Source: Achromobacter xylosoxidans
GTDB lineage: Bacteria > Pseudomonadota > Gammaproteobacteria > Burkholderiales > Burkholderiaceae_B
DNA length: 64,000 bases
Direction: 5' to 3'
Assembly: GCF_001457475.1 (NCBI RefSeq)
Contig: NZ_LN831029.1
Coordinates: forward strand, 4,092,001-4,156,000
The first letter of the stretch is position 1. Each line of letters starts with the position of its first letter. Both the position numbers and the translations under genes were made by a program. This document shows positions 38,375 through 49,453 of this stretch, in pieces. The notes under the pieces are model-generated. The model was not told the DNA's origin. It searched no databases and worked only from the letters and a program-made list of their open reading frames with translations.

Positions 38375-39574
38375 ATGAGCACCCTTTTCGATTCCGTCGA
38401 ACTCGCGCCGCGCGACCCCATTCTTGGCCTGAACGAACAATACAACGCGGACACCCGCCCCGGTAAAGTCAATCTGGGCGTGGGCGTGTACTACGACGAC
38501 CAGGGCCGGATTCCCCTGCTGGGCGCCGTGCGCAAGGCGGAAATCGCCCGCATCGAGGCCGCCGCCGCCCGCGGCTACCTGCCGATCGAAGGCATCGCCG
38601 GCTACAACCAGGGCGCGCAAGCCCTGCTGATCGGCAAGGATTCCCCGCTGGCCGCCGCCGGCCGCGTCCTGACCACCCAGGCCCTGGGCGGCACCGGCGC
38701 GCTCAAGATCGGCGCCGACTTCCTGCGCCAGCTGCTGCCGACCTCGAAGGTCCTGATCAGCGACCCCAGCTGGGAAAACCACCGCGCGCTGTTCGAGCGC
38801 GCCGGTTTCGAAGTCGGCACCTACGCCTACTACGACGCGGCCACCCGCGGCCTGAACTTCGACGGCATGCTGGCCGCCCTGAAGGCCGCGCCGGCCAACA
38901 CCGTGGTCGTGCTGCACGCCTGCTGCCACAACCCCACCGGTGTCGATCCCACCTTCGACCAATGGAAGCAGATCGCCGCGGTCGTCAAGGAAAACAAGCT
39001 GGTGCCGTTCCTGGACATCGCCTACCAGGGCTTCGGCGAAGGCCTGCATGAAGACGCCGCGGTCGTGCGCCTGTTCGCCGACCTCGACCTGACCATGTTC
39101 ATCAGCTCGTCGTTCTCGAAGTCGTTCTCACTGTACGGCGAGCGCGTCGGCGCCCTGACCGTCGTGGCCGGCAGCAAGGACGAAGCCGCCCGCGTGCTGA
39201 GCCAGCTCAAGCGCGTCATCCGCACCAACTACTCCAACCCGCCCACCCACGGCGGCACGATCGTCTCCACGGTGCTGAACTCGCCCGAACTGTTCGCCAT
39301 GTGGGAAGAGGAACTCGGCGCCATGCGCGACCGCATCCGCCTGATGCGCAAGCAGCTGGTCGAGAAGATCAAGGAACACGGCGGCAAGCAGGACTTCAGC
39401 TTCGTGCTGCAGCAGCGCGGCATGTTCTCGTACTCGGGCCTGACCTCGGCCCAGGTCGACCGCCTGCGCGAAGAGCACGGCGTCTATGCCGTCTCCAGCG
39501 GCCGCATCTGCGTGGCCGCGCTCAACAGCGGCAACATCGACCAGGTGGCCAAGGGCATCGCCGCGGTGCTCTAA
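38375..39574 (+). CDS. tyrB: Aromatic/aspartate aminotransferase (TyrB/AspC type)
   Basis: 399-residue class-I aminotransferase, fold type I. It interconverts aspartate, phenylalanine or tyrosine and 2-oxo acids. The PLP lysine is Lys249 in [18 protein letters not shown]. The [13 protein letters not shown] and the C-terminal [19 protein letters not shown] segments mark the subgroup Ia family. Divergent from uvrB with 77 bases between, and ended by a clear terminator. Substrate preference between TyrB and AspC cannot be settled by eye. Confidence 0.92.
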   Translation: MSTLFDSVELAPRDPILGLNEQYNADTRPGKVNLGVGVYYDDQGRIPLLGAVRKAEIARIEAAAARGYLPIEGIAGYNQGAQALLIGKDSPLAAAGRVLTTQALGGTGALKIGADFLRQLLPTSKVLISDPSWENHRALFERAGFEVGTYAYYDAATRGLNFDGMLAALKAAPANTVVVLHACCHNPTGVDPTFDQWKQIAAVVKENKLVPFLDIAYQGFGEGLHEDAAVVRLFADLDLTMFISSSFSKSFSLYGERVGALTVVAGSKDEAARVLSQLKRVIRTNYSNPPTHGGTIVSTVLNSPELFAMWEEELGAMRDRIRLMRKQLVEKIKEHGGKQDFSFVLQQRGMFSYSGLTSAQVDRLREEHGVYAVSSGRICVAALNSGNIDQVAKGIAAVL

Positions 39575-39597
39575 GACTCAGCGCCAGCGTCACCCCC

Positions 39598-39622
39598 AAA
39601 CGGGACCTTCGGGTCCCGTTTT
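39598..39622 (+). terminator. Terminator after the aminotransferase gene
   Basis: AAACGGGACC and GGTCCCGTTT arms with a TTCG tetraloop and a following T-run, about 25 bases after the stop codon. Confidence 0.9.
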
Positions 39623-39689
39623 CATTGCCTGTCACAAAACCATGCCCGATCAACGCTTGCTTTTTTGCGTTATGTCCCCCAGAATGCCG

Positions 39690-39705
39690 CTGTATATATG
39701 TACAG
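39690..39705. promoter_or_regulatory. LexA box (SOS operator)
   Basis: CTGTATATATGTACAG matches the CTGT-N8-ACAG consensus exactly, 24 bases before the lexA start codon, so lexA is autoregulated. Confidence 0.95.
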
Positions 39706-39729
39706 TCCGACACCCAACGGATCATCGCC

Positions 39730-40380
39730 ATGGCCAGCAAACTCACTGATCGTCAACAGCAAATCCTGGACCTCATCCGGCAGACCGTCGCGCGCACCGG
39801 CTTTCCGCCCACCCGCGCCGAAATCGCCCAGGCCCTGGGATTTCGCTCGCCCAACGCGGCCGAAGACCATCTGAAGGCCCTGGCCCGCAAGGGCGCCATC
39901 GAACTCACGGCCGGCGCCTCGCGCGGCATCCGCCTGAAGGACAACTCCCCGACGCCATCCCAGGCGCCGTTGCCCCTGCCCGGCCTGGCGCAGCTGCTGC
40001 TGCCGCTGGTGGGCCGCGTGGCGGCCGGCAGCCCTATCCTGGCCACCGAACACGTCGAACGCGAGATCGGCGTCGATTCCAGCCTGTTCGCCCAGGCGCC
40101 GGACTACCTGCTCAAGGTGCGCGGCATGAGCATGCGCGACGCCGGCATCCTCGAAGGCGACCTGCTGGCCGTCAAGAAAGCGTCCGAGGCCCGCAACGGC
40201 CAGATCGTCGTGGCCCGGCTGGGCGACGACGTCACCGTCAAGCGCCTGCAGCGCCAGAACGGCCGCATCGAACTGCTGCCCGAGAATCCCGACTTCAACG
40301 TCATCGTGGTCGAGGCCGACCAGGAATTCGCGCTGGAAGGCATTGCCGTTGGACTGATCCGTCCGCACGCGCTGCACTGA
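39730..40380 (+). CDS. lexA: SOS repressor LexA
   Basis: 216 residues. The N-terminal winged helix includes [44 protein letters not shown]. The self-cleavage site is Ala99-Gly100 in [11 protein letters not shown], and the Ser134 ([10 protein letters not shown])/Lys150 (LLAVKKA) dyad performs it under RecA stimulation. Start ATG 39730 was chosen for the canonical [10 protein letters not shown] start behind the LexA box; the longer open frame upstream overlaps the aminotransferase. Confidence 0.97.
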   Translation: MASKLTDRQQQILDLIRQTVARTGFPPTRAEIAQALGFRSPNAAEDHLKALARKGAIELTAGASRGIRLKDNSPTPSQAPLPLPGLAQLLLPLVGRVAAGSPILATEHVEREIGVDSSLFAQAPDYLLKVRGMSMRDAGILEGDLLAVKKASEARNGQIVVARLGDDVTVKRLQRQNGRIELLPENPDFNVIVVEADQEFALEGIAVGLIRPHALH

Positions 40381-40414
40381 TCCTTCCGCCCCAACCTGGC
40401 GCCCGCCCGACGGC

Positions 40415-40460
40415 CGCGTCAAAAATAAACCCCGCGCAAGCGGGGTTTATTTTTGACGCG
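40415..40460. terminator. Long bidirectional terminator between lexA and lon
   Basis: A perfect 21-bp inverted repeat (CGCGTCAAAAATAAACCCCGC and its complement) with a GCAA tetraloop. The internal A- and T-runs serve both convergent transcripts. Confidence 0.93.
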
Positions 40461-40488
40461 CCCCTCGCGGGGCGCCGTGGGCCGGACA

Positions 40489-42939
40489 TCAGTGCTTGAG
40501 CACCGGATCCGTGGAACCCGGTTCGGCCGGCTTGGCGACCAGCGGTTCCTTGACCGCTTCGTCTTCAGCCAGCGGCTCCGGCAGGCGTTCCAGGGCCAGC
40601 TCCAACACCTTGTCGATCCAGCGGACCGGCACGATCTCGAGATGGTTCTTGACGTTGTCCGGGATCTCCGCCAAATCCTTGACGTTTTCTTCCGGGATCA
40701 AGACCGTCTTGATGCCACCGCGGTGGGCGGCCAGCAGCTTTTCCTTCAGGCCGCCGATCGGCAGGACTTCGCCACGCAGCGTGATCTCGCCGGTCATGGC
40801 AACGTCGGCGCGCACCGGGATGCGCGACAGGGCCGACACCATGGCCGTGGTGATCGCGATACCGGCGGACGGACCGTCCTTGGGGGTCGCGCCTTCCGGC
40901 ACGTGCACGTGCATGTCGTGCTTCTCGAACACGCTGTCGGCAAAGCCCAGGCGACGCGCCCGCGAGCGCACCACGGTGCGGGCCGCCTCGACCGATTCCT
41001 TCATCACGTCGCCCAGCGAACCGGTGCGTTGGATCACGCCCTTGCCGGGCATGTCCGCCACTTCGATCGTGAGCAGGTCGCCACCGACTTCCGTCCAGGC
41101 CAGGCCGGTCACCTGACCGATCTGGTTTTCCTTTTCGGCCATGCCGAAGGTGTAGCGGCGCACGCCGAGGTAGTCGCTGAGGTTCTCGCCCGTGACGTTG
41201 ACCGGCTTGAGTTCGAAGGTCTTGCCTTCGGCCTTGGCGCGGTCGCTCTGGGTCAGCAGCTGCTTGATCACCTTGCGGCAGATCTTGCCCACTTCGCGTT
41301 CGAGCGCACGCACGCCGGCTTCGCGGGTGTAGTAACGCACGATGTCGCGCAGCGCGCTGTCGTCGACGGTCAGCTCGGTATCCTTGACGCCGTTGTTCTT
41401 CATCAGCTTGGGCAGCAGATGGTCGCGGGCGATGTGGATCTTTTCTTCCTCGGTGTAGCCGGACAGGCGGATCACTTCCATCCGGTCCAGCAGGGCCGGC
41501 GGAATGTTCAGCGTGTTGCTGGTGGCCACGAACATGACGTCCGACAGGTCGAAGTCGACTTCGATGTAGTGGTCCTGGAACGTGTGGTTCTGTTCCGGGT
41601 CCAGCACTTCGAGCAGCGCCGACGAGGGATCGCCGCGAAAATCCATGCCCAGCTTGTCGATTTCATCGAGCAGGAACAGGGGATTGCGCACGCCGACCTT
41701 CGACATGTTCTGGACGATCTTGCCGGGCATCGAGCCGATGTACGTACGACGGTGGCCGCGGATCTCGGCTTCGTCACGCACGCCGCCCAGGGCCATGCGC
41801 ACGAACTTGCGGTTCGTGGCCTTGGCGATGGACTGGCCCAGCGAGGTCTTGCCGACCCCCGGAGGACCGACCAGGCACAGGATCGGCGCCTTGACCTTGT
41901 CCACGCGCTGCTGCACGGCGAGGTATTCGAGGATGCGTTCCTTCACCTTCTCCAGGCCGTAGTGGTCGTTGTCGAGCACCGTCTCGGCATTGGAGATGGA
42001 ATTGTTGATCTTGCTCTTCTTCCTCCAGGGGAGATTGATGAGCGTATCGATGTAGTTGCGCACCACGGTGGCTTCGGCCGACATGGGCGACATGAGCTTG
42101 AGCTTCTTGAGCTCGGCATCGGCCTTCTTGCGCGCCTCCTTGGGCATGTGCGCGGCGATGATCTTCTTTTCGAGCTCCTCGATGTCGGCGCCCTCTTCGC
42201 CTTCGCCCAACTCCTTCTGAATGGCCTTGACCTGCTCATTCAGATAGTAGTCGCGCTGGCTCTTTTCCATCTGCTTCTTCACGCGGCCGCGGATCCGCTT
42301 TTCGACCTGGAGAATGTCGATTTCGGTTTCCAGCTGCGTGAGCAGGCCTTCGAGGCGCTCGGAGGTGCCGACGATCTCGAGCATCTTCTGCTTCTGCTCG
42401 AGTTTCAGCGGAAGATGCGCGGCGATCGTGTCGGCCAGGCGGCCGGCGTCATCGATGCCGGCGAGCGAGGTCAGGATCTCCGGGGGGATCTTCTTGTTGA
42501 GTTTTACGTATTGCTCGAACTGGGCGACGATCGCGCGGCGCAGGGCCTCGGTCTCGGAGCCCTGGACGGCGTCCGGCTCGATCGGGGTGACCTGGCAGGT
42601 GAAGTGCGAATCGGCGTCTTCGATGCTGTTGATGCGGGCGCGCTGGGTGCCCTCGACCAGCACCTTGACGGTGCCGTCGGGCAGCTTGAGCATCTGCAGG
42701 ATGCCGGCGACGCAGCCGATCTCGTAGACGTCTTCGGGAGTGGGATCATCCTTGCCGGCGGATTTTTGGGCCACCAGCATGATGCTCTTGCCCGCTTCCA
42801 TCGCAACCTCGAGCGCGCGGATGGAGCGCGGACGGCCGACGAACAGCGGGATGACCATGTGCGGGAACACCACGACGTCGCGCAGCGGCAGCAGGGGAAG
42901 GTCGATCGGGTCGGAAGGCAGGGTCTGGCTGGCAGACAT
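40489..42939 (-). CDS. lon: ATP-dependent protease Lon
   Basis: 816 residues, LonA type. N-terminal substrate domain ([23 protein letters not shown]), AAA+ module with Walker [16 protein letters not shown] and Walker B-like [12 protein letters not shown], and C-terminal protease with the Ser691 ([10 protein letters not shown])/Lys734 (GLKEKLL) dyad. It degrades misfolded and regulatory proteins. A sigma-32-like promoter precedes it, separate from the clpX transcript. Confidence 0.97.
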   Translation of the reverse strand: MSASQTLPSDPIDLPLLPLRDVVVFPHMVIPLFVGRPRSIRALEVAMEAGKSIMLVAQKSAGKDDPTPEDVYEIGCVAGILQMLKLPDGTVKVLVEGTQRARINSIEDADSHFTCQVTPIEPDAVQGSETEALRRAIVAQFEQYVKLNKKIPPEILTSLAGIDDAGRLADTIAAHLPLKLEQKQKMLEIVGTSERLEGLLTQLETEIDILQVEKRIRGRVKKQMEKSQRDYYLNEQVKAIQKELGEGEEGADIEELEKKIIAAHMPKEARKKADAELKKLKLMSPMSAEATVVRNYIDTLINLPWRKKSKINNSISNAETVLDNDHYGLEKVKERILEYLAVQQRVDKVKAPILCLVGPPGVGKTSLGQSIAKATNRKFVRMALGGVRDEAEIRGHRRTYIGSMPGKIVQNMSKVGVRNPLFLLDEIDKLGMDFRGDPSSALLEVLDPEQNHTFQDHYIEVDFDLSDVMFVATSNTLNIPPALLDRMEVIRLSGYTEEEKIHIARDHLLPKLMKNNGVKDTELTVDDSALRDIVRYYTREAGVRALEREVGKICRKVIKQLLTQSDRAKAEGKTFELKPVNVTGENLSDYLGVRRYTFGMAEKENQIGQVTGLAWTEVGGDLLTIEVADMPGKGVIQRTGSLGDVMKESVEAARTVVRSRARRLGFADSVFEKHDMHVHVPEGATPKDGPSAGIAITTAMVSALSRIPVRADVAMTGEITLRGEVLPIGGLKEKLLAAHRGGIKTVLIPEENVKDLAEIPDNVKNHLEIVPVRWIDKVLELALERLPEPLAEDEAVKEPLVAKPAEPGSTDPVLKH

Positions 42940-42982
42940 AGGAGGTTCCTCGGTATGACTCGGCGTATCGGGGACAGGATGA

Positions 42983-42996
42983 CCGGGTATACCCGG
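42983..42996 (-). other. 14-bp palindrome in the lon leader
   Basis: CCGGGTATACCCGG is a perfect palindrome between the predicted heat-shock promoter and the lon start. It could fold as a short hairpin in the mRNA leader or be a protein site; no further evidence. Confidence 0.4.
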
Positions 42997-43018
42997 ACAG
43001 CCCCGTCAGTTACGTCTG

Positions 43019-43046
43019 TTATGGGAACAATAGCCGAAAATTCAAG
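43019..43046 (-). promoter_or_regulatory. Sigma-32-type heat-shock promoter of lon
   Basis: On the minus strand CTTGAA (complement of 43041-43046) and TCCCATAA (complement of 43019-43026) are separated by 14 bases, closely resembling the RpoH consensus CTTGAA-N(13-15)-CCCCATNT. It is about 80 bases before lon. Confidence 0.75.
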
Positions 43047-43148
43047 ATCCCGGCGGCCCGATAAACAAAATGGAAAAAAAATCGGCGGCCGCCATCCCGT
43101 TATATTGGACGCACCCTGGGAGTGTGCGTTCAATCAGGCGCCGGAGAC

Positions 43149-43179
43149 AAAAAAACCCGTTACGGAAACGGGTTTTTTT
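43149..43179. terminator. Terminator after clpX
   Basis: AAAAAAACCCGTT and AACGGGTTTTTTT arms, ten bases after the clpX stop. It separates the tig-clpP-clpX transcript from lon. Confidence 0.92.
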
Positions 43180-43189
43180 GAAATATCCG

Positions 43190-44488
43190 TCAGGCCGCGG
43201 CGTCGCGGACTTCTCCGCGCTCGGGCTTTTCGGCCGTCCCTTCCTCGTCGGCGTAGATCAGCAGGGGCTTGCCCTCGCCTTCGATCGCGCCTTCGTCGAG
43301 CACCACACGCTTGACGTTGCCTTGCGACGGCAGGTCATACATGGTGTCGAGCAGGGCCTGCTCGATGATGGAACGCAGGCCGCGGGCGCCGGTCTTGCGC
43401 TTGAGCGCCTTGCGGGCGATGGCCTTGAGCGCGGCGGGCCGCACGTCCAGCTCGGCGCCTTCCATGGCGAACAGCTTCTGGAATTGCTTGAGCAGGGCGT
43501 TCTTGGGCTCGGTGAGGATCTGCACCAGGGCAGCTTCATCGAGTTCGTCCAGCGTGGCGACCACGGGCAGGCGGCCGACCAGCTCGGGGATCAGGCCGAA
43601 CTTGATCAGGTCTTCGGGCTCGACTTCGGAGAACAGCTCGCCGACGCCGCGCTCGGACTTGGCGCGCACGGAGGCGGAGAAGCCGATGCCGGACTTTTCG
43701 GTGCGGTCGCGGATGACCTTTTCCAGCCCGTCGAAGGCGCCGCCGACGATGAACAGGATGTTGGTCGTGTCGACCTGGACGAAGTCCTGGTTGGGGTGCT
43801 TGCGCCCGCCTTGCGGCGGCACCGAGGCCACCGTGCCTTCGATCAGCTTGAGCAGGGCCTGCTGCACGCCCTCGCCCGACACGTCGCGGGTGATGGACGG
43901 GTTGTCGGACTTGCGGGAAATCTTGTCGATTTCGTCGATGTAGATGATGGCGCGCTGCGCCTTCTCGACTTCGTAGTTGCAGTTCTGCAGCAACTTCTGA
44001 ATGATGTTCTCGACGTCTTCACCGACGTAACCGGCTTCGGTCAGCGTGGTGGCGTCGGCCATGACGAACGGCACATTCAGCATGCGCGCGAGCGTCTGCG
44101 CCAGCAACGTCTTGCCCGACCCGGTGGGGCCGATCAGCATGATGTTGCTCTTGGACAACTCGACTTCGTCGCCCTTGATCTCGCCGTGGCGGATGCGCTT
44201 GTAGTGGTTGTAGACGGCCACTGCCAGCATGCGCTTGGGCGAGGTCTGCCCGATCACGTACTGGTCGAGGAACGTCTTGATTTCAGCCGGAGTGGGCAGT
44301 TCGGAACGAATCGCCGCGCGCGCGGTCGCCTGCGCTTCCTCGCGGATGATGTCGTTGCACAGGTCTATGCATTCATCGCAGATGAATACCGACGGGCCCG
44401 CGATCAGCTTGCGGACTTCGTGCTGGCTTTTATTGCAAAACGAGCAATGCAGCACTTTTGCGTCTGCCGATCCCTTTTTTTCAGGCAT
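43190..44488 (-). CDS. clpX: Clp protease ATP-binding subunit ClpX
   Basis: 432 residues. AAA+ unfoldase that feeds ClpP. N-terminal zinc domain with Cys15, Cys18, Cys37, Cys40 (LHCSFCNK and FICDEC), Walker [16 protein letters not shown], Walker B-like [10 protein letters not shown], and the [13 protein letters not shown] sensor region. The IGF-type loop for ClpP docking appears as SGIGFSASV. About 100 bases separate it from clpP, with no terminator. Confidence 0.97.
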   Translation of the reverse strand: MPEKKGSADAKVLHCSFCNKSQHEVRKLIAGPSVFICDECIDLCNDIIREEAQATARAAIRSELPTPAEIKTFLDQYVIGQTSPKRMLAVAVYNHYKRIRHGEIKGDEVELSKSNIMLIGPTGSGKTLLAQTLARMLNVPFVMADATTLTEAGYVGEDVENIIQKLLQNCNYEVEKAQRAIIYIDEIDKISRKSDNPSITRDVSGEGVQQALLKLIEGTVASVPPQGGRKHPNQDFVQVDTTNILFIVGGAFDGLEKVIRDRTEKSGIGFSASVRAKSERGVGELFSEVEPEDLIKFGLIPELVGRLPVVATLDELDEAALVQILTEPKNALLKQFQKLFAMEGAELDVRPAALKAIARKALKRKTGARGLRSIIEQALLDTMYDLPSQGNVKRVVLDEGAIEGEGKPLLIYADEEGTAEKPERGEVRDAAA

Positions 44489-44589
44489 ATGTAGTCGTAT
44501 CTCAGGTAAAGAAGCGCCGGACCGGGTAAAGGGCCCGGCGCCTGCGCTTACTCAAACAAGGCGGCAGCGGATGGGACTCAGCCGGGAAG

Positions 44590-45243
44590 TCAGCCTTCCG
44601 AGCGGGAGGTCATCACCTTGTCCACCAGTCCATACGATACCGCATCTTCGGCGGACATGAAGTTGTCACGTTCCGTGTCCAGGGCGATGCGGTCGATCGA
44701 CTGGCCGGTATTGTCGGCCAGGATGCGATTGAGACGCTCGCGCAGGTCCAGGATCTCGCGAGCCTGGATCTGGATGTCGGAGGCCTGCCCCTGGGCGCCG
44801 CCCGAGGGCTGGTGGATCATGATGCGCGAGTTGGGCAGGGTGAAACGCTTGCCCTTCTTGCCAGCCGCCAGCAGGAAGGCGCCCATGCTGGCCGCCAGGC
44901 CGGTGCACAGGGTCGACACGTCCGGCTTGACGAACTGCATGGTGTCGTAGATGGCCATGCCCGCGTACACCGACCCGCCGGGCGAGTTGATGTACAGGGA
45001 AATGTCCTTGTCAGGATTCTCCGATTCCAGGAACAGCAACTGGGCCACGACCAGGTTGGCCGTCGCGTCGTTGACCGGGCCCACCAGGAAGATGAGCCGC
45101 TCGCGGAGCAGGCGCGAATAGATGTCGTAGGCGCGTTCGCCGCGCCCCGACTGCTCGATCACCATGGGAATGTAGCCCAGGCCGGTGGGGGTCACCGACG
45201 ACCCGCCATTCATTGCCGCATAGAAATCGGTGAATCTCTGCAT
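44590..45243 (-). CDS. clpP: Clp protease proteolytic subunit ClpP
   Basis: 217-residue serine protease. Catalytic Ser119 ([14 protein letters not shown]), His144 ([10 protein letters not shown]) and Asp193 ([11 protein letters not shown]). The N-terminal segment before [26 protein letters not shown] is a propeptide-length extension. Four bases after tig, so part of one transcript. Confidence 0.97.
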   Translation of the reverse strand: MQRFTDFYAAMNGGSSVTPTGLGYIPMVIEQSGRGERAYDIYSRLLRERLIFLVGPVNDATANLVVAQLLFLESENPDKDISLYINSPGGSVYAGMAIYDTMQFVKPDVSTLCTGLAASMGAFLLAAGKKGKRFTLPNSRIMIHQPSGGAQGQASDIQIQAREILDLRERLNRILADNTGQSIDRIALDTERDNFMSAEDAVSYGLVDKVMTSRSEG

Positions 45244-45247
45244 AGTG

Positions 45248-46558
45248 TTACGCCATCCCCATCAACTGATCGAAAGGCACCTTTTCGTCGGTGACCTTGG
45301 CCTTTTCCAGAACGTGCGCGACGACGTTGTCTTCGAGCACGATCGCCTCGATTTCAGCACGACGCTGGCGGTCGGCCAGGTAATAGCTGACAACCTGGGC
45401 GGGTTGTTCGTAGTTTTCCGCGAATTCCTCGATGCGGGCGCGGACCTGTTCCGGCTTGGCCTGCAGCTGGGCTTGCTTGACCAGTTCGGACACCAGCAGG
45501 CCCAGGCGCACGCGGCGCTCGGATTCGGTCGAGAAGGCCTCGGCCGGGATCGGCACGGACTCGGCGTTCGGCACGCCACGCTGCTTGAGCTCTTCGCGGG
45601 CGGCGGCGATGCGGCTTTGCACGTCGTTGTCGACCAGCGCCTTCGGCACGTCGAACTTGCCGGCTTCGACCAGGGCGTCCATCACGCTGGCCTTGGTGCG
45701 GCCTTGCGAGCGCACCTTGACTTCGCGTTCGATGTTGCTGCGGATGTCGGCCTTGAGCTTTTCGATGTCGCCTTCGGCCTGGCCGAGCGACTTGGCGAAT
45801 TCGGCGTTCAGTTCGGGCAGGACGCCTTCGGCCACTTCCTTGACGGTGATGGTGAATTCGGCGGTCTTGCCGGCGACTTCCTTGCCTTGGTAGTCATCGG
45901 GGAACTTGAGCGGGAAGACCTTGCTTTCGCCAGCCTTCAGGCCGCGGGCAGCTTCTTCGAATTCCGGCAGCATGCGGCCCTGGCCGAGCACGAAGGGGAA
46001 GTCTTCGGCCTTGCCGCCGTCGAACGGCACGCCGTCGATGGTGCCGGCGAAGTCCAGCGTGACGCGGTCGCCGTCTTGCGAGGCGCGGCCTTCACGGGCT
46101 TCGAACGTGGCGCGCTGCTTGCGCAGGACGTCCAGGGTCTGCTGCACTTCGGCGTCGGTGACCGCGGTTTCATAGCGGGTCACGGCCAGGGCCGACAGGT
46201 CCGGCACGGCGACTTCGGGGTAGACCTCGAACGTGGCGGTGAAGGCCAGCGTGTCTTCGCCGACGCCTTCCGTCTTGGGTTCCAGGTTCGGGGCGCCGGC
46301 GACGCGCAGCTTGGCGCCGTCGACGGCTTGTTCGAATGCACGGCCGACCTGGCTGTTGATCACGTCGTAGCGGATGCCGGGGCCATGGCTGCGCTCGAGC
46401 ATGGCGAGCGGCGCCTTGCCGGGACGAAAGCCAGGGACCTTGGCGGTGCGGGCCACGCGCTTCAACTGCGCCTGGACTTCCTTTTCGACGTCGGCCACCG
46501 AGACGGCCAGATCAACACGGCGCTCGAGGCCGGAGAGGGTTTCAACCACAGGCTGCAT
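45248..46558 (-). CDS. tig: Trigger factor (ribosome-bound chaperone)
   Basis: 436 residues: N-terminal ribosome-binding domain with the signature near [15 protein letters not shown]-like prolyl isomerase domain (about 165-245) and helical C-terminal domain. First gene of tig-clpP-clpX. It binds nascent chains at the ribosome exit. Confidence 0.96.
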   Translation of the reverse strand: MQPVVETLSGLERRVDLAVSVADVEKEVQAQLKRVARTAKVPGFRPGKAPLAMLERSHGPGIRYDVINSQVGRAFEQAVDGAKLRVAGAPNLEPKTEGVGEDTLAFTATFEVYPEVAVPDLSALAVTRYETAVTDAEVQQTLDVLRKQRATFEAREGRASQDGDRVTLDFAGTIDGVPFDGGKAEDFPFVLGQGRMLPEFEEAARGLKAGESKVFPLKFPDDYQGKEVAGKTAEFTITVKEVAEGVLPELNAEFAKSLGQAEGDIEKLKADIRSNIEREVKVRSQGRTKASVMDALVEAGKFDVPKALVDNDVQSRIAAAREELKQRGVPNAESVPIPAEAFSTESERRVRLGLLVSELVKQAQLQAKPEQVRARIEEFAENYEQPAQVVSYYLADRQRRAEIEAIVLEDNVVAHVLEKAKVTDEKVPFDQLMGMA

Positions 46559-46643
46559 TAAAAGACCTATTTTCCGAAAGATATGAGATGACGGGCGGAT
46601 AAACGCGGCATTTTACCGGAAACTTCCGGACCCCTGACGCAAA

Positions 46644-46683
46644 GGGGCGCGAGCACCCGGATAAGCCCGGATGCTCGCGCCCC
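46644..46683 (-). terminator. Hairpin between the M48 protease gene and tig
   Basis: GGGGCGCGAGCA and TGCTCGCGCCCC arms (12 bp, with further CCGG pairing inside) lie about 40 bases after the protease stop. The T-run on the minus strand is short, so efficiency is uncertain. Confidence 0.65.
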
Positions 46684-46726
46684 GTTTTCCACCCGGAAAG
46701 GGCGGCAAATTGCCCGCCAGGGCGCT

Positions 46727-47482
46727 TTACTTGGCCTTGGCGATGCGATCTTCGATGTGCTGCGCGCGCTTGGCCGAGGACGGGTGCGAGCTCATCATAT
46801 CGCTCTTGCCGCCGTCCAGCTCGGCCAACTTCTGGAACGCCGTCACCAGGCCGCGGGTGTTCAGCTTCTTGGCCTGCAGCTGGTCGAACGAGTAGTCGTC
46901 GGCGGCGCTTTCCTGCGACTGCGAGAACTGCGCGTTGATGAACTTCTCGGTCAGGTCGCCCAGCTGCGACGAGTTCAGGGCGGCGACCGTGGCGCCACCG
47001 GCGGCGCCGGCGGCATCGCGCGCGGCCGAGACCGTGTAGGCGGTCTGCATGGCCTTCTTGCTGTGGCCCAGCGCCACGTGGCCGATTTCATGGCCGACCA
47101 CGCCCAGCACTTCGTCGTCGGTCATCATGTCCATCAGGCCGCTGTAGACGCGGATGCAGCCGTTGGCCATGGCCCAGGCGTTGACGTCCTTGGTGATGTA
47201 GACCTTGTAGTTGGCCTTCTGGCCGTTGACGGTGCCGCCCAGCTGCTTGGCGATCTTCTGCAGGCGCACGTCATACTTGCTGCCCGGCGCGGCGATCTTT
47301 TCCTGCGAATCGCTCTGCGCGCAAGCCTTGTCGGACAAAGTCTTGATTTCGGCATCGCTCAGGGTGGCGGCCTGCACCACCTTGCTGCCGGCGCCCACCA
47401 GTCCCCCGATATCGAGGGCATGCGACGCGGAGTAAGGGGCGAGAGCAACGGCCAGCGCGGCAACGGTGTAGCGGATCTTCAT
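46727..47482 (-). CDS. Periplasmic M48-family metalloprotease (LoiP/YggG-like)
   Basis: 251 residues from ATG 47482. A signal peptide (MKIRYTVAALAVALAPYSASHA) is followed by the M48 zinc domain: HEIGH at 131-135 and the third ligand Glu191 in SQSQESAADDYSFD. It resembles E. coli LoiP, an outer-membrane-associated protease, but it has no lipobox cysteine at the signal cleavage site, so it should be a soluble periplasmic protein. It probably takes part in envelope quality control. Confidence 0.9.
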   Translation of the reverse strand: MKIRYTVAALAVALAPYSASHALDIGGLVGAGSKVVQAATLSDAEIKTLSDKACAQSDSQEKIAAPGSKYDVRLQKIAKQLGGTVNGQKANYKVYITKDVNAWAMANGCIRVYSGLMDMMTDDEVLGVVGHEIGHVALGHSKKAMQTAYTVSAARDAAGAAGGATVAALNSSQLGDLTEKFINAQFSQSQESAADDYSFDQLQAKKLNTRGLVTAFQKLAELDGGKSDMMSSHPSSAKRAQHIEDRIAKAK

Positions 47483-47744
47483 GAAAAAAACTCCTCTTGA
47501 CTGACTCGGGTGCGAGTGAGGCCGCAATTCTATATACGCCCAAAGCTCTCAAACCGTTTCGCCACAGAGTTTCGCAAATGCGAACTTCACTTACACAAAA
47601 GGCATGCAAAAGACTCCTTACCGTGGTAAGTACCGCGCCTGCGACGTCAAACCGTCATCAAAAACAAATACCGGCGCAGGCCGGCGTTGTTAGAATTGCC
47701 GCCGCAGTTTTTTCCGCACTTCCTCATAACGGCTCGCAACCACC

Positions 47745-48290
47745 ATGACCCCCAACACCCCTCCCCGCCTGGGCCTGCTGCCCAGCCTGATTTTCAGCTC
47801 GCGCTGGCTGCAACTGCCGCTTTATCTGGGACTGATCGTCGCCCAGGGCGTTTACGTGATGCTGTTCCTGAAGGAACTGTGGCACCTGCTGACGCATGCC
47901 ACCAGCTTCGGTGAAATGGAGATCATGCTGCTGGTGCTGGGCCTGATCGACGTGGTGATGATATCGAACCTGCTGGTCATGGTGATCGTGGGCGGCTACG
48001 AGACCTTCGTGTCGCGCCTGCGCCTGCAAGGCCATCCGGACCAGCCGGAATGGCTCAGCCACGTCAACGCCAGCGTCCTCAAGGTCAAGCTGGCCATGGC
48101 GATCATCGGCATCTCCTCGATCCACCTGCTGCGCACCTTCATCGAGGCCGGCACGCTGGGCACGCCCAATGCGCGCTTCTCGGAGGCGGGCGTGATGTGG
48201 CAGACCATCATCCACGCGCTGTTCATCCTGTCCGCGCTGGGCATCGCCCTGGTCGACAAACTGTCGACGCCCTCGCATCCCAAGCATTGA
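47745..48290 (+). CDS. yqhA: YqhA/UPF0114-family membrane protein
   Basis: 181 residues with four hydrophobic segments (about 12-34, 48-80, 113-135, 155-172). The [45 protein letters not shown] and [16 protein letters not shown] segments identify the TIGR00645/UPF0114 family. Function unknown. It is convergent with the first cold-shock gene. Confidence 0.92.
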   Translation: MTPNTPPRLGLLPSLIFSSRWLQLPLYLGLIVAQGVYVMLFLKELWHLLTHATSFGEMEIMLLVLGLIDVVMISNLLVMVIVGGYETFVSRLRLQGHPDQPEWLSHVNASVLKVKLAMAIIGISSIHLLRTFIEAGTLGTPNARFSEAGVMWQTIIHALFILSALGIALVDKLSTPSHPKH

Positions 48291-48317
48291 GCGCCCGGCG
48301 CGCGCCGCAGCAAAAAG

Positions 48318-48348
48318 AAAAGCCCCGACACTCGCGTGCGGGGCTTTT
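48318..48348. terminator. Bidirectional terminator between yqhA and the first csp gene
   Basis: AAAAGCCCCG and CGGGGCTTTT arms with extra CAC/GTG pairing around a TCGC loop; T-runs on both strands. Confidence 0.9.
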
Positions 48349-48390
48349 TTCATTGTGGCGCGCCGCCAGGGGCGCGCCACGGACCTGGAC

Positions 48391-48597
48391 TCAGGCGGCC
48401 ACCTTGATGTTCTTGGCGCTCGGGCCCTTGGGGCCGGTACCGACCTCGAACGTGACCCGTTGGTTTTCCTGCAGCGACTTGTAGCCTTCGCTGCGGATTT
48501 CCGAGTAGTGGGCGAACAGATCCTTGCTGCCGTCGTCGGGCATGATGAAGCCATACCCTTTTTCGGCGTTGAACCACTTGACGATGCCGGTTGCCAT
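48391..48597 (-). CDS. Cold-shock-domain protein (CspA family)
   Basis: 68 residues. OB-fold RNA/DNA chaperone with RNP1-like KGYGFI and RNP2-like LFAHYS, and [18 protein letters not shown] at the start. It has a long untranslated leader (over 100 bases). Confidence 0.95.
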   Translation of the reverse strand: MATGIVKWFNAEKGYGFIMPDDGSKDLFAHYSEIRSEGYKSLQENQRVTFEVGTGPKGPSAKNIKVAA

Positions 48598-48733
48598 GGA
48601 ATTTCCTCGAACCTAAAGAAGCGATTGCTCGCGGGGCGCCAGATGATCAAGGATGGGAGAGGAAAGCAACGCAGCACCACTGACCGCGACAAGTTGAACG
48701 CAGACCGCGTCTCTTGAAAATCTCGCTGGACCC

Positions 48734-48763
48734 AGTGTATTGGCGAACCTCGAAAAACGTCAA
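48734..48763 (-). promoter_or_regulatory. Putative promoter of the first csp gene
   Basis: On the minus strand TTGACG (complement of 48758-48763) and TACACT (complement of 48734-48739) are 18 bases apart. This predicts a leader of roughly 130 bases. Confidence 0.55.
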
Positions 48764-48889
48764 ATAAACGATCATCGCAAGCGTCGCGCCCTGCCCGCGG
48801 CGAGGCCGCGATCGCTTTTTTTCAACTCGCCATGCGTCGATACAGGCGGATACGCTCGCGCGCAAGGCATGCCGCGCCGCCCCCCTGCC

Positions 48890-49453
48890 TCATCCGGCAA
48901 AGCCGCCGGCGTCCAGGAACTCCTGCTCGGGCTGCGTCGTCTGCCGGCCCAGCGCGGCGTTGCGATGGGGGAAGCGGCCGAAGCGCTTGATGATGTCGCG
49001 ATGCAGGACGGCCCAGCGCACCGCGTCGGCGCCCAGGGGTTCCATCAGCGCCACCGCCCGGTTCTGCGCGGCGACGGTTTCCGCATGCTCGAAGGGCATA
49101 TAGAAAAACTGGCGCAGCGCCGGATCGACGGCCAGGTCGTGGCCGGCGGCAATGGCGCGCTCGGCGAACACCAGCGCCAGCGGATCGGTGGCGAACATGT
49201 GCGCGGTGCCACGGTATGCGTTGCGAGGATACTGGTCCAGCAGGATCATCAACGCCAGCGCCCCCTCGGGCTCGTCCATCCAGGCATCGAGCTGGCGAGC
49301 CGCGGCGGCCATGTGGGCCGGGCCGCAATGCTGGCGGAAGCGCTCATCGAAGGCCGCGTCCTTGGTGAACCACTGCTGCGGCCCGGCGTCGCGCCAGAAC
49401 GCCACGATGTCCGCCGCGCGCAGGGAAACAGGTTCTTGGCCAGGTTGGGTCAT
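48890..49453 (-). CDS. DUF924-family protein
   Basis: 187 residues from ATG 49453; an ATG three codons upstream is also possible. All-helical family with the conserved FWRDAG..QWFTKDAAFDERF start, LILLDQYPRNAYRGTAHMF centre and HRDIIKRFGRFPHRNAALGR near the end. The family is widespread but has no established function; the fold resembles TPR-like proteins. Confidence 0.88.
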   Translation of the reverse strand: MTQPGQEPVSLRAADIVAFWRDAGPQQWFTKDAAFDERFRQHCGPAHMAAAARQLDAWMDEPEGALALMILLDQYPRNAYRGTAHMFATDPLALVFAERAIAAGHDLAVDPALRQFFYMPFEHAETVAAQNRAVALMEPLGADAVRWAVLHRDIIKRFGRFPHRNAALGRQTTQPEQEFLDAGGFAG

